In this document: positions 45,410-55,881 of the stretch, piece after piece | Position numbering within the stretch: position 1 is the first letter of the stretch | How the letters are laid out: each line of letters opens with the position of its first letter | Origin: Elmis aenea | Lineage: Eukaryota; Arthropoda; Insecta; Coleoptera; Elmidae | NCBI GenBank assembly: GCA_947652605.1 | Contig: OX393577.1 | Location: 52,848,108 to 52,912,107 of the forward strand | Direction: 5' to 3' | Length of the DNA: 64,000 nucleotides | The notes under the pieces: generated by a model | Told to the model about the DNA's origin: nothing | Seen by the model: only the letters and a program-made list of their open reading frames with translations | The model's database searches: none | Translations under genes and position numbers: made by a program

Positions 45410-46200
45410 GGGAAAATAAAATTGGGGTTCTTTAAATTATTAATCTGCTTACAACAACGCAGTCAAAGTAAAACCAACGTAGAAATACCTATCCGAAAAT
45501 AAACGATTACTCATGGGTACCACTGATAATTACATAATGTTATGTGTAAACAGTATTTAATTATATTATCTGGAGCGGACATTAAATTAACTAATAATTT
45601 CAGTACATAACGTAAACAACAATCAAGTCAAAACCAACGCACCTTAATTTGAACGAGATTATTAATTAACGGAACGAACTTTTCTACGTAAATTTTCATT
45701 AATCGGAAACGTTTTTTTAACATTTGTTCCACATACATTTGAACTACTAATTGACTTCTACATTAAGCTTTATTGCGATCGCTTCAACCGTGGACAGTTC
45801 AGACAAAAACAACAAAAGTGAATATCGTATACCAAAGGTGACTTTTAATTTTTAAATACCTGGTTATCCGTTCACGAACGGTTTTTGTTTGTTTACGTAT
45901 TTAGATTTAAACACGAGAGATTTAAAATCGCTCAGCTACAATGAACGTTTCTAAAATATTAATTAGAAACTAATTATTGCGTAAATTAAATTCACAGCAC
46001 AATGTATGCAGGCTCAATCTTTTAACACCTACAAAGCATTTCAGCAAAAAATTATGTCTCGGTTAATTACTTTTTCGAGTTTAACGGTTCTGATATATTA
46101 AAAAACTAATGAGTTTCGAGATAATACGTATCATAATCTCGGGCGATATCTTGAAAACGAAATTAGATATTTTATTTCCATTTTCACACTTAGATTTCTC
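45410..46200. other. AT-rich DNA, no gene seen
   Basis: No supported feature. Confidence 0.4.
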
Positions 46201-46204
46201 CTAA

Positions 46205-46786
46205 AATATTGTAACAACTTATTTATTTTTACAGATAAACCCAACAACCTATACATCAATAAAACGAGAAAAAATCTCTCTTTAATGGTGTCACAGCCAA
46301 GTACAACTCGTATTTAAAATAAGAAAGTTGATGTTAAAATAATAAAAACAAATGAAGATAGGTAACATGTATTAACAAATTTTATATCTACGCAAAAAGT
46401 GTGCCGATAACATAATGTAAAAAAGATATTGAGTGTGATTTCAAATAAGCAAGTCACAAGCAAAACTCGAAAACCTCATTTTTTTTTCTTTTACCAATAG
46501 CGCCAAAACTATTACTCTTTTCAAGTTTTTTTTTATAGATCATTTTCACTTATTTAACAACTTGTCGGAGCCGATCGTTGGAAACTCTGTGTTGGGTGAT
46601 GTCTACACACCTACCGATCAGTCCAACCAACACAGCATAAACGTCATAACTTTTTTTATTATTTTGGCTCTGATGCAATTTTGTGGATAACAAATTTATA
46701 AATAGCGTTAAATTTTCGGTTTAATAGTCCTAATCTAGAGGAATGTGTATCCTCATGCTGTCCGCGATAACTGGGACACCCTGTTG
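46205..46786. repeat. Half copy of the 17782-19911 foldback family
   Basis: ACAGATAAACCCAACAACC and AATGGTGTCACAGCCAAGT match the right arm at 19500-19570, and the segment ends GATAACTGGGACACCCTGTT, matching the right end at 19890-19911. The left arm is missing. Confidence 0.65.
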
Positions 46787-46789
46787 ATT

Positions 46790-47480
46790 TTCAAAAAAAT
46801 CGGGTGTAAAAAATAAATTTTAATTGTTATCAAACCCCCCTAATTATTGGAAAATATTTTCGATTCGTTTACAATTAAAGTACTAACATATTTTTTTTTC
46901 GTATCAGAAGAAGTGTTAAACATTACTAGTAGGTAGATATGTTTAATTTGTTTTTATATTAATTCCGATATTTTATAACTATTTACAAAATATATTATAG
47001 ATACTATTTAATGTAAATTATTACAATAGAAAAACTAAGATAAATGTTCGTGATAATTCTTAAGCAAAACTATCCAAATTAAAGTTTAGGTTGTTTGCCA
47101 GCCAAGTGTGCAAATATTTGACAATATAAAATATTTTAACAAAGGTAAAGTTTTGAAAAATTATAATGCTTAACAACTATTACTATCAGTTTATTAAATA
47201 TATTGCGTTCTACTATAAAAAACAAGGAACATTCCTTTCCAAGTTATAACTTTTCTAAATAAATTAATTCGCTTATCCGCAAAAGAAACTCATTTAAGTT
47301 TCGTTCGGAACTTGCTTCTTTAAAAAGAAATGCACTTTTAACAAGAAGGCGTTCTTTTTCAGAGAGGTGCGCTTATTTCAAAGGGGTGCTGTTTTTTAAG
47401 AGCTACACCTTTTTTGTCTGTTTCTGCTTGCTACTTTTATATAACCGGGCGTGAAAAGAGAGTTCAAAGCCCCCTATTTC
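46790..47480. other. AT-rich DNA, no gene seen
   Basis: No supported feature. Confidence 0.4.
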
Positions 47481-47880
47481 AAAAAATTGTTGTCATGCAG
47501 ATAATAGTTATTTATGTATCAAGGCCAAAAAGTGTAACTTTTTCGGCCGCGTCTGGTTTGCTGATCGAGACGTAGTCGAAGCCAGCAAACAGACAAGGCC
47601 GAAAAAGTACGTTTTGGCCGAGGTGCATATTACATTTTTTGTGCGATCGAATTAGTAATTTTAGTAATTTTAGTAATTTTCAAAATTATAGGTTAGAAAC
47701 TACGTGACATTCTGTCACTGACAGATGACGGCGTATGTACTGCATTACCGGCCCTCTCCTTAGCAACGGCCTGAAAAGTAACTTTTACGGCCGTTGCTAA
47801 GGATAGGGCCGGTAATGCAGTACTTTATGGTTGCTAACGCGTCCGTCAAACAGCTGTTTCTAGTACGATCGCACAAAAAA
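47480..47880. repeat. Repeat with two strong hairpins, inverted copy at 63.7 kb
   Basis: Hairpin 1 (about 47521-47616): CTTTTTCGGCCGCGTCTG and GTTTGCTG pair with CAGCAAACAGACAAGGCCG and AAAAAG. Hairpin 2 (47740-47823): TACTGCATTACCGGCCCT, CTCCTTAGCAACGGCC pairs with GGCCGTTGCTAAGGA, AGGGCCGGTAATGCAGTA. The piece 47633-47880 is bounded by TTTTTTGTGCGATCG and CGATCGCACAAAAAA in inverted orientation. The reverse complement of 47495-47738 recurs at 63685-63855, but there hairpin 1 is absent and a single GGCC(A)AAAAGTACG joins the flanks. Confidence 0.85.
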
Positions 47881-48104
47881 ATATAAATAAGTGATTTGAA
47901 CAACAAATAACACATACATATACATTTTATTTTCAGTCTCATTATAATTTTGAAATAATAATAACCTTGTCTTTACCTTTTATCTAATACAAGAACATGG
48001 TAATGAAAAAAATTACAAATAAAACTGATCATCATTGTGGTAATTTATTACATAACCTAAAATTGTTTTTTGTTGTTTTTGCGTACCGATACGTCACTTT
48101 GTTT

Positions 48105-48785
48105 TCTTAAATAAAACACCCTGTATATTTTGCATTTCTTAGATGCAGAATTAAATTGTCTTTCAAAATGTATGGGGTTTTATGTGTCTAAAATCAATCG
48201 TTTTTGAGTTTTTATGAAAATTTTGACAGACACAGGATTCTAAGAAAATGTTGAGATTTCACAACATAGCAATTTCAGAACGAATTCCTTTGAAACTTTG
48301 TTTTACAATAGTACCATAATGATTGATTGCTGACTAGTTCAAATTTTAAAATAATACCCAGGGTGTTTTTTATGCTCGGTCCAGTTGGTTAAACTTCAAA
48401 CACGGATAAATCTTTTTTTTTTAATAGAACACCCTATGTATTTTTACATATTCTTATCGATAATTTAATTACCTTTAAATTTTGTTAAAGGTCTATTATG
48501 TCTAAAATTAATATTTTTCGAGTTATTGCGGTTTTCATGATAATTAATGGGCACAAACAAAATATTTAATTGAAATTAATTAGTCGGCCTTGGAAATATC
48601 TCGATAATTTGTTTTAAATGTCAAATAACGTTCTATTTTCATCTTTAAGCTATACTTATGTTTACCTGATTATAAATTAGTTTAATAAAAAACAAAAAAA
48701 TCTAAATTGTTTAATCCACATAAAAGAGGTGGATAGGAAGGCGAGGTACCGTTGAATGATCAATGACACCCTGTCTAAAATTAAA
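48105..48785. repeat. Direct copies of a CACCCTGTATA-headed unit
   Basis: AAAACACCCTGTATATTTTG (48112), AGAACACCCTATGTATTTTT (48427) and a CACCCTGT at 48768 head segments that share TGTCTAAAATNAATNNTTTT and a GAGTT-TAT/ATTG tail. A similar unit is at 57868-57990 (AGAACACTCCGTATATTTTT ... AAATTAATATTAATCGAAT). These are diverged direct copies, probably halves of CAGGGTG-type elements. Confidence 0.55.
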
Positions 48786-48789
48786 AATG

Positions 48790-50365
48790 CAAGTGTTTCA
48801 GGTTTTTTTTCAGGATATTTCAGAAACTGATCACAATATGCATTTATGGTTAAGACTCCTTTGGTAATTTATACCGGGATGCAATAATCAGCTTTTTATT
48901 CGTTAATAATTTCACACACCTACTCTTTAAAACAACTTTGTTGTACAACATTTTTGTATAGTCTGCCTTTTACAGTTCTACATATTGTCTAAATCAGTAC
49001 CAATTTTCCGTCTCCTCTTTTATGAAAATGTAACTTGAGTAATCATTAAAGTTAAACAATGTTACTAACAGGGGATGTTCCGGTTCTTTATTTAGACCTT
49101 AAATATTTTATAACAGAGCTTACATATAGTACAGATTATTTTTACCGCTTAATATTTTTTATATCAATTTTGCTCTTTTAAGCCGTGGTCATTTAAGTAT
49201 ACTTTATTATAAAATTACTACTTTTTTGCTAGTACACCACTTACAAAACGTTCATTATGCCTTCTATTTCCAAATTAAGAGCTAAAACTTAATAATTATT
49301 CGTTAACTCCTACTAAACCAGGTCATTTTGTATTTTTTGTCGATCTCCCGCTCCTTCAATTTCTATCATATTTAGCGGTCTCTTGTATTGTTCATTTGGG
49401 ATCTATTGTGTTTGTGCAATTTGTGGCTTTCTTCCTGCAGCATGTACCGTAAATAATTTTTCAACTGTCTGCCTGATTGCGATAAGTTGGTCTTCCTAAT
49501 CATCTCAATTATAAGACGTTTTATAGCTTTTCACGCCTCAGTATTCTCAGTTTTTTTTCTCAAAAAATTTAATGATGTATTCAAGTTTTTACGCTTATCT
49601 GTTATTTACAATTTTTTATTTATTTTGACTCGTAATTATCTTCCAACAATGAAGTTTAGTTTTGCAAAATTGAATTATTTTAATTACTAAAATAGATCCA
49701 GTACCAGTACCATGGTAATCGTTTCAAGTTGGGCAAGTTCAGAGCCTCCTATTCGAATTTTCTTCGATACTTTATGCAAAATCGTTAATTATAACTTGAT
49801 ACGCAATTACCTGCCTCACTACATCATCCTGTTCCAACCAGCTTTTATGACACTTGTTTATCAAGAAGTGCTCTATTACACCAACATGTATCTGCCAGAA
49901 AATGAGAAGTTAACTCAATATGCATTCGCTATGGTCGTGTTTCATTGGCGCGGTGGCTGTTATTTTGCGGAGTTCTATTGTCTACCGGCCACCAAGCATA
50001 ATTAACTGGAACTCTAACTCCATCAAGCAAGAGCGACCGGTTAAAAGCGGGAGACAAATTAGTTTATTGTTAGTTTATCCTTGGTAAAGACAGGCGTTTT
50101 AGCGAATACCATATGTAAACAATACTTTGTTAATTATGATTGAACTGTTCAGTTCTATTATAGTGCTGTATGTTCTTTAAAGCGGCATTTTAAAAAAAAA
50201 TTTTTTTTTGCTCGCTGTTTTTAACACCTCTTTTACTATTAAGACCTTTTCTAATTATGGTGGACTTCACTAAAAAACGCCACGAAATGTTTCACTGAAG
50301 CAGGCCCCTACTAGGGATGTTATGGAATTGATTGAACTAATCCGTGCTCGGACTGTTTACATATG
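48790..50365. other. AT-rich to mixed DNA; one 97-codon frame without known domain
   Basis: A plus-strand frame at 49712-50005 (beginning MVIVSSWASSEPPIRIFFD, ending FYCLPATKHN) is longer than its neighbours and less biased, but it matches no family I recognise, has no convincing start context and no evident splice partners. It is left unannotated as a gene. A TTTTTTTTT/AAAAAAAAA tract lies near 50193-50207. Confidence 0.4.
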
Positions 50366-50370
50366 TGTGT

Positions 50371-50628
50371 TCCGCTCGCGCGGCAGACTGCTATAGGGGG
50401 ATTGGCCCCCTCTTCAGCCGTTAGAGGTGCAAGGATAGTGGGTGAGGATGTAAGTAGTCAAATATGAGCAACGATAGGTGGAAGGAAGTACTGCCACAGC
50501 ATTTCCCTTAACTGTAAAGGAACCCACCTGAAACCTCTACAACGACAGTCGGCCCTGGGATTCGAACCCATGACCTAACCTACCGATTGCAAGTTAGGTT
50601 GTTAACATAACCAGCCACCGACCTCGGT
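50371..50628 (-). mobile_element. tRNA-derived SINE, minus-strand copy
   Basis: Read on the minus strand the head is GACCGAGGTCGGTGGCTGG with a pol III A-box-like TGGCTGGTTATG and a perfect B box GGTTCGAATCC (50558-50568), spaced as in a tRNA gene. A tRNA-unrelated body follows (GTAGAGGTTTCAGGTGG, CAGTACTTCC, CCTCTAACGGCTG) to about 50371, ending CCGCGCGAGCGGAA. It shares head and body with the plus-strand copy at 50738-50970, about 110 bp away in opposite orientation. A SINE is transcribed by pol III and moved by a partner LINE. Confidence 0.88.
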
Positions 50629-50737
50629 TGAAACTGGTTGAAACAGTAAGTAGGTACCTGTAAGAAATCGGTTCCAGTTTCAACTGCGCAGGATCGACTT
50701 AGGAACCGAGACTATACAAACGTAACATTACGGTATA

Positions 50738-50970
50738 CCGAGCTTGGTGGCTGGTTGGTAAACAACCTAACTTGTAATCGGGAGGCCCTGGGTTTGATTC
50801 CCAGGGCCGACGGTCATTGTAGAGGTTTCAGGTGGTTTCCCCTATGGTTAAGGCAACTGCTGTGGCAGTACTTCCACCTATCCTTACCCATCCTTGACTA
50901 TCCACATCTCTACCCATTATCCTTGTACCTCTAACGACTGCTATAGCAGTCTCCGCGCGAGCGGAAAAAA
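50738..50970 (+). mobile_element. tRNA-derived SINE, plus-strand copy
   Basis: The head CCGAGCTTGGTGGCTGGTTG holds the A-box-like TGGCTGGTTGG (50748-50758) and the B box GGTTTGATTCC (50791-50801), one base off consensus. A T-arm-like stem surrounds it (GGCCCTGGGTTTGATTCCCA). The body (GTAGAGGTTTCAGGTGG ... CTGCTGTGGCAGTACTTCC ... CTATAGCAGTCTCCGCGCG) matches the minus copy and ends AGCGGAAAAAA, a short A tail. The minus-strand frame over it (50828-51097) is an antisense artefact. Confidence 0.88.
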
Positions 50971-51714
50971 CACGTGACCTTTGACCTTTTGTATTTCGAT
51001 CGGATTCGTCTGGTGGACTAGCAGGCTGTATAGATCGGGTGTGTGCATCCAATAAAATAATGGGTACAGCGAGAATATTACCCCGTCTTAAGCACAATAG
51101 CGAAAAATGTTTCTCCGTGGTGGCTGTTCACCCGAACAAATTTTCTCTTGAAAAAAAGCGCATATAATCCAGTACCCTACGGGCAATAGTCACAAGGTAT
51201 TAGCGGAGTAGGCAGCAACAGTTTTAAGTATCAAGGAAAATAAATAATGGAAAGCAGTTAGGGCTATTTATCGACACTTGATAAAAACGATCAATAAGGG
51301 ACTGAGAAAAGGACGAAAACGTTGAACGGAATCAATCGAAATTATTTTTCGTTCAAGAACGAAAACGAAATAAATAATTCCTTAAACCGCTTTTATTACT
51401 ATTTAATTTGTATTCAATAAACACAACGCGAATTTACCATTATGCTGGGAAGACTCCCACGAGGCAGTATAAAATCTCACTTGAAATAAGTGAGCTTCAC
51501 TTTTCTCCATATACATAATGTATTAACAACTTTATAGCTAATACTTGCAATTTCGTGCAACACAAGTAATGGTTTAGACATAATCTCTTTCTAATTTGTT
51601 GATTGGATCATCAATAAATAATATACACTTGATTAGACCACAAAAGGCGCGTAATAATCACGTCATTTTTAAAGGCGAACTATGGCGATTTACATATTAA
51701 TACGAAGTATTTAT

Positions 51715-51954
51715 TAAGAAAGTATATACACGAAAATAGGATGGTAAATGAAGATGGAGGGAAAAGAAATAGAGGAAGACCAAGAATAAAATGGGAAAAA
51801 TAAGTGCGGCGGAGACTAGAAGAAAAAGTAGTCATCTGGAGAGATGTGCCACAATTAGCTAACGATAGGCAGGAGTGGAGAAACTAAACACAGAAATAGA
51901 AAAGCATACCTTGACAGTACAAGAGGAACGGATTAAGAAAAAGAAGAAGAAGAA
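51715..51954 (+). mobile_element. 5'-truncated LINE tail with 11-bp target duplication
   Basis: The flanks are identical, GAAGTATTTAT at 51704-51714 and 51955-51965. The plus-strand frame reads NEDGGKRNRGRPRIKWEK, stop, VRRRLEEKVVIWRDVPQLAN and DRQEWRN, the end of a LINE reverse transcriptase (GKR.RGRPRirWee..; .DR..WR). The insert ends in a (AAG)n tail. One in-frame stop shows it is dead. The size of 240 bp is typical of severe 5' truncation. Confidence 0.88.
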
Positions 51955-51992
51955 GAAGTATTTATAATCTGATTAATCAAATATTCGATGCG

Positions 51993-52397
51993 ATGCGAAA
52001 TAAAGGTGGAAAGAACATATTAAGAAGATGGCTTATTGGTAAATATTCCAAACTGTCATTATGCAACAAAATTTTGATTTACAAACAAATTATTAGACCT
52101 ACATGGTTGTATGGAATACAACTATGGGGGTGTGCAAAAATTACAAATATACGTAAGATACAAACTGTCCAAAACAAGGTGTTACATGAAATGCCTAACG
52201 CTCCCTGGTTTGTCAGAAATGCCGACCTTCATCGAGACTTGGGCATCTTAACCGTTGAAGAAGAAATCAAAAGATTTGCAAAAAAGCACGAAGTCAAGCT
52301 TCACCTACACGAAAATCCAGAAGTTCTCCAGCTGCTAGACAACCAAAACCTATTTCGAAGACTGAAGAGAACCAAACCGTTCGAACTTTCCAAGTGA
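51993..52397 (+). pseudogene. Jockey-type LINE reverse transcriptase C-terminus
   Basis: The 134-codon frame reads RRWLIGKYSKLSLCNKILIY, KQIIRPTWLYGIQLWGCAKI, TNIRKIQTVQNKVLHEMPNA, PWFVRNADLHRDLGILTVEE and ends NLFRRLKRTKPFELSK. These are the characteristic C-terminal blocks of Jockey-clade elements (L...wLi...SkLsl.nKlllYK.ilkP.WtYGiqLWG; qr.qnKvLR.i.naPWyv.n..lh.dL.i.tv..Ei). The frame is intact, so decay is slight, but everything upstream (gag, endonuclease, palm) is gone. The first Met is internal. The 3' flank is interrupted by the Harbinger element at 52461. Confidence 0.92.
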
Positions 52398-52803
52398 TCT
52401 ATGTAAAAGCAGAGCATTGTGCAAGTGTTAGTGTATATATTTCCCTATAATAATAAAGCTGCATCCACACCAAGCGAGCGAGCGAGAATATACAAGAGCG
52501 AACATTCGCTTGTGGTCGAAAGCTAGATCCACACCAAGCGAGCGAGCGAGAATATACAAGAGCGAACATTCGCTTGTGGTCGAAAGCTAGATCCACACCA
52601 AGCGAGCGAGCAAGAGCGAACGATGTTTTCTGCGCTTGCTGAGGCGGTCTGGACGCCTTTTTTAGCGAGCGAATGTATGATCGCTCGCGCTCGGACATGT
52701 TCCGTACTGGGTCGGAACGTTAAAGAAAGATCGTGCACTTGAATATTGAGATTATTGTGTTGATGTTTAAAGGTGTTTAACCTGATTTTGTAAAAAGTCC
52801 AAC

Positions 52804-53040
52804 ATGCAGTGGACAAATGAACTGATATTGGATTTCATCGATGCCTACCGAGATCGCCCGGAATTATGGGATTGCACAAGCAAATATTTTAAAAACAAAA
52901 ATAAGAGGGAAGAAGCGTGGAAAGATATATCTGAAAAGTTTGACAGTGAAACTTCCGAATTAAAAAAAAAAATGGAGTCGTTATTAGCGTCATTTAGACG
53001 TGAACGCCAAAAATTACAAAACAAACCAACAGTATATTGA
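52804..53040 (+). pseudogene. Harbinger accessory MADF-domain protein, truncated
   Basis: The 78-codon frame starts MQWTNELILDFIDAYRDRPE and continues LWDCTSKYFKNKNKREEAWK, DISEKFDSETSELKKKMESL and LASFRRERQKLQNKPTVY. This is a MADF domain (W..e.il.fi..yr..p.LWd....yKNk..R..Aw..ia......e..vkkKw.sLr..yrrE..K). Harbinger transposons encode a Myb/MADF-like DNA-binding partner that brings the transposase to the element ends. The N-terminal domain is complete; the C-terminal part is lost at the deletion junction just after RRERQKLQN. The Met at 52804 is a credible start, some 340 bp inside the element. Confidence 0.88.
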
Positions 53041-53224
53041 AATCTGCAGTTGACATGCGGTTAAAATTTTTAAATTTTCCGGAATCTTCCGCTTGTAAGT
53101 CTTGCAATATACGATTACCGCTATACAACTCGCGATTTTTTAAAAATGTTGTGGTCCACCATCTCCTTTGCTGTCTTTTTTTCTTGCGGTTTAGTAACTT
53201 AGAAATATAATAAAGGAGGCACAT
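53030..53224 (-). pseudogene. Harbinger transposase N-terminus, truncated
   Basis: The minus-strand frame from Met at 53224 reads RRWWTTTFLKNRELYSGNRI, LQDLQAEDSGKFKNFNRMST and ADFNILL, matching the conserved start of Harbinger DDE transposases (RRwWvrp.l..R...G.y..L..eLr.eD...f..ffRMs...Fd.LL). After FNILL it runs into the antisense of the MADF gene, marking the deletion junction near 53030. All catalytic residues lie downstream in the family and are therefore missing. Confidence 0.85.
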
Positions 53225-53799
53225 GCGATTACACTGTCATCAGCCATGGCGAGCGAGCACATGGATCAACAACGACAATGACAATGTCGTTCAGTTTGGA
53301 CCAAAGCCGAACATTGTTTTCGACCACAAGCGAATGCTCGTTCTTGCATATTCTCGCTCGCTTGCTTGGTGTGGATCCAGAAGAATAACAAAGACAACTA
53401 AAATACGTCGCTGGACTGATTTTAGCCAAGTCACTTAGATTTAAGATTTAACAGATACAAACTAATGGTTGGTCTTACTTCTAGACTAGTTTTAGTGTTC
53501 AAACACCTAGTGTTTTAATTTAAGAAAATATATATATATATATTCGATTAATTGGGGTTTCTTCGTATTAATAGGGTTGCCAACACTGTCATCTTGACAT
53601 TTGGTGATCCTTCTTTAAAAAGTTCCTGCTCTGAATTTTGTAAAAAGAGGGTAGTGACCTTGTGACTAAGAAAAAATTGGTCTTTGACTTGGTAAAACGG
53701 TTTAAACCGCTATTAAATTTCGGTTCACAAAAACAAAATATTTCGTTTTCGTTCCGATCAAAAACAAACGAAAAATTTTTCGTTTTTATTCCCTATTAT

Positions 53800-55135
53800 C
53801 AATAATTGTCTAACGAGCTTTCTCTTTTCTAATGATATTTAAACTTATGACTTTTAACTGCAAATAACAGCTGATTATGGCCCTTTTACAACAAAGAATT
53901 TTCCTTGTGACTAAAGGTTTAAAAATAATTTTTAAGAAAAGCTGTTACAATTTTTTATTTTGAATAAAAGATGGCCATGAAAAAGCACGGTTTTTGTTAA
54001 TATCCATTGCGAATCATATTAAACGTTTGCAAGATGCATTAAAATAAAGAATAAACCAAAATATTTAATTTAAAACTTAAAACGTAACGATATAATTTTA
54101 TTTTTTGTTACTTTTGATAACCTTATCCAAAGGACTTTATTTAATTCACGCAATTAAAGAAAGGGCTGAAAATATATTGAAATAAAAATAACTCCCTACT
54201 TAAGTAAAGAAACATACATTAATATCTACATTTTTATTTTAGAGAGAATAATCACAAAACAACGAAATCGATACATTTTTATTTTCTGATATAATACTTT
54301 TAGGTATATTTTTCACAATGTATTATAATTTAAATACAGTTTCACACGTCTTATACAATAAAAATGATTACTTGCTTTGTAATTGATGCTAGAACATTGA
54401 ATCCCTGAAGCTCAAAGCTAAAATACTTTTAAAATCAGATTCACAAGCACAAACATATTTTATAGATAAAACAGCAGAAGCAACCAAGTGACGAGAACTT
54501 TCTACAGTCTAGCTGGTTAATCCTGTACACTCTACTGAAGTAGGAACACGTATAGCGTCATTTGAAATGCAAACTAACAAGTAGGGAGAGAATGATCAAG
54601 ATACTATTTTAAGTTAATTGTTCGTCGATACCAGATTTGCATACGAATTGGAAAAGCATTCCAAAAATCTTCGGTAAATTCAACTAAATTTCTTGCACTA
54701 TTTGCACTTTACACGTTCCTTGCAAATAATAAGAATCCAACTTACATTCATACACAATTTTTTATACAAAATGTCAGAAGCAATCACCTGACGAAGTCTA
54801 GTCCTTCATAAATCATGCATATGTAAATGTAAAAAAGGTGTCCCGGGAGACTCATGCAACGATTTCCAGACTTAAAAATAAAATGAAAAATGAAATAAGG
54901 TTTATGTATTACGCAAGTTTTCGTTTCAACAATTTAGACAGGAACGGCACAAATGGGGAATCTACTACTGTTTTTAAATAAATCATATTTTATACAGTTC
55001 CCTCTCCTTATGAATCGCTAGAACTAGCCATATGAAAAAAAAAATTGTGTGACAAATATTTAAAGTATCTTTCAAAATAATCTCTGTGGATTTCACAATG
55101 ACAAATAAATGGGGAAAATAAGCACCGGTATATTG
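53800..55135. other. AT-rich DNA, no gene seen
   Basis: No supported coding, RNA or paired-repeat feature. AAAAGGTGTCCCGGGAGACT near 54834 may be a scrap of the CCCGGGA repeat that follows. Confidence 0.4.
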
Positions 55136-55138
55136 GAA

Positions 55139-55258
55139 ATAGGGATTCTGTGTCGAGACAACCCGGGAATTTATTCCCCGGAATTCCCGGACTTTTTGGT
55201 GTCTCGATTCCCGGGAATTGCAATAAAAAATCCCGGGACTCAAGACTTTTCGATTCAA
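55139..55258. repeat. CCCGGGA-rich element end
   Basis: TAGGGATTCTGTGTCGAGAC is followed by repeated CCCGGGAATT / CCCGGGACT motifs to TCAAGACTTTTCGATTC. The same end, inverted, is at 63597-63685 (GAGACTCAGAATCCCTA). A terminal TAGGGATTCTG with subterminal CCCGGGA arrays looks like a DNA-transposon end; the other end was not found, and a TA-element lies directly to the right. Confidence 0.6.
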
Positions 55259-55266
55259 ATTTTATA

Positions 55267-55881
55267 CAGGGTCTGTAAAAATTGGCGGGCGCTACACGTT
55301 CTTCCTAAAATTCTAAGTCGAAAATCTTAATACGAAAATGTTGAGCCATTCTTCCTATGGCCTCAGGAACCATTAAAAGAAAAAAAAATGGCAACATTGC
55401 ATACATTTATTTGCGTTTGGACATTTTTTCTACAGCAATAATTTTTACTTAGGTATTTACAATTTTTGTTCGAACTGAAAGCCTTCAGTTCGTAAACATG
55501 GCTGCAAACTTTTAGGTATCGTCTAACACAAACTAGAAATAATTACGAGAAAAACAGAGATGACAGCTAATGACAATGTTGCCATATGTATTATTTTCAT
55601 TCAAATCAGTGATTTACATATTTTCAACACCAATTTTTGAAAGGAAGAACACAATATCTAGGAAAAAATACTATTCGAAATTTATTTTTATTCCAAATTG
55701 CAGCTTTTTCATTTGCATAATTAAATAATAACGCTTATTAAAGGACTAAATGTCAAAACTTTGAGGACCTCTTGCAGACACAGCAAGCATGGTACAACAT
55801 TTTCGTATTAAGATTTTCGACTTAGAATTTTACGAAGAACATTGCCACGTGTAGCGCTTCCGCCAATTTTTACACACCCTG
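55267..55881. mobile_element. TA-element, second copy of the 44202 family, 615 bp
   Basis: The left end is CAGGGTCTGTAAAAATTGGC (with a small deletion in GGAAGCG) and the right end GCCAATTTTTACACACCCTG; TA borders both sides (55265-55266, 55882-55883). The interior is the reverse complement of that of 44202-44825, for example CTGAAGGCTTTC-like and AACGCTTATTAAAGGACTAA blocks. No transposase. Confidence 0.93.

Larger units (their letters stand above)
52461..53378. mobile_element. Internally deleted PIF/Harbinger element with tandemly repeated left end
   Basis: The terminal inverted repeats are about 60 bp: left CCACACCAAGCGAGCGAGCG ... ATTCGCTTGTGGTCGAAA, right TTTTCGACCACAAGCGAAT ... CGCTCGCTTGCTTGGTGTGG. 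The left terminus is present about 2.3 times in tandem with a 64-bp period (units starting near 52465, 52529 and 52593). Inside are the 5' parts of the two genes that Harbinger elements carry, pointing at each other: a MADF protein (plus) and the transposase (minus), fused by a deletion near 53030. The 3-bp target duplication expected for this superfamily could not be confirmed. Confidence 0.85.
51296..53795. mobile_element. hAT element (CAGGGACT family), copy 3, old and heavily invaded
   Basis: The diverged ends AAGGGACTGAGAAAAGGACG and CGTTTTTATTCCCTA align with the ends of copies 1 and 2. Flanking octamers CGATCAAT (51288-51295) and TTATCAAT (53796-53803) agree at six of eight places, a decayed duplication. 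Internal landmarks are shared (ACTTGAAATAAGTGAGCTTC, GGGAAGACTCCCACGAGGC). It contains two LINE fragments (51715-51954 and about 51966-52459) and a Harbinger element (52461-53378). Confidence 0.82.

Noticed and set aside
49712..50005. 97-codon plus-strand frame as a possible host exon
   Set aside because: No recognisable domain, no convincing start context, and no splice partners or neighbouring exons; length alone is not enough in a 64 kb window.
50540..50810. Genuine tRNA genes at the A/B-box sites
   Set aside because: The tRNA-like heads continue into a shared non-tRNA body in both copies and do not close a convincing acceptor stem; a SINE explains both.
52399..52816. Minus-strand frames of 97-99 codons rich in LARS/LAWCGSSFRPQ
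   Set aside because: They are translations of the tandem Harbinger terminus (64-bp period) and carry the repeat, not a protein family.
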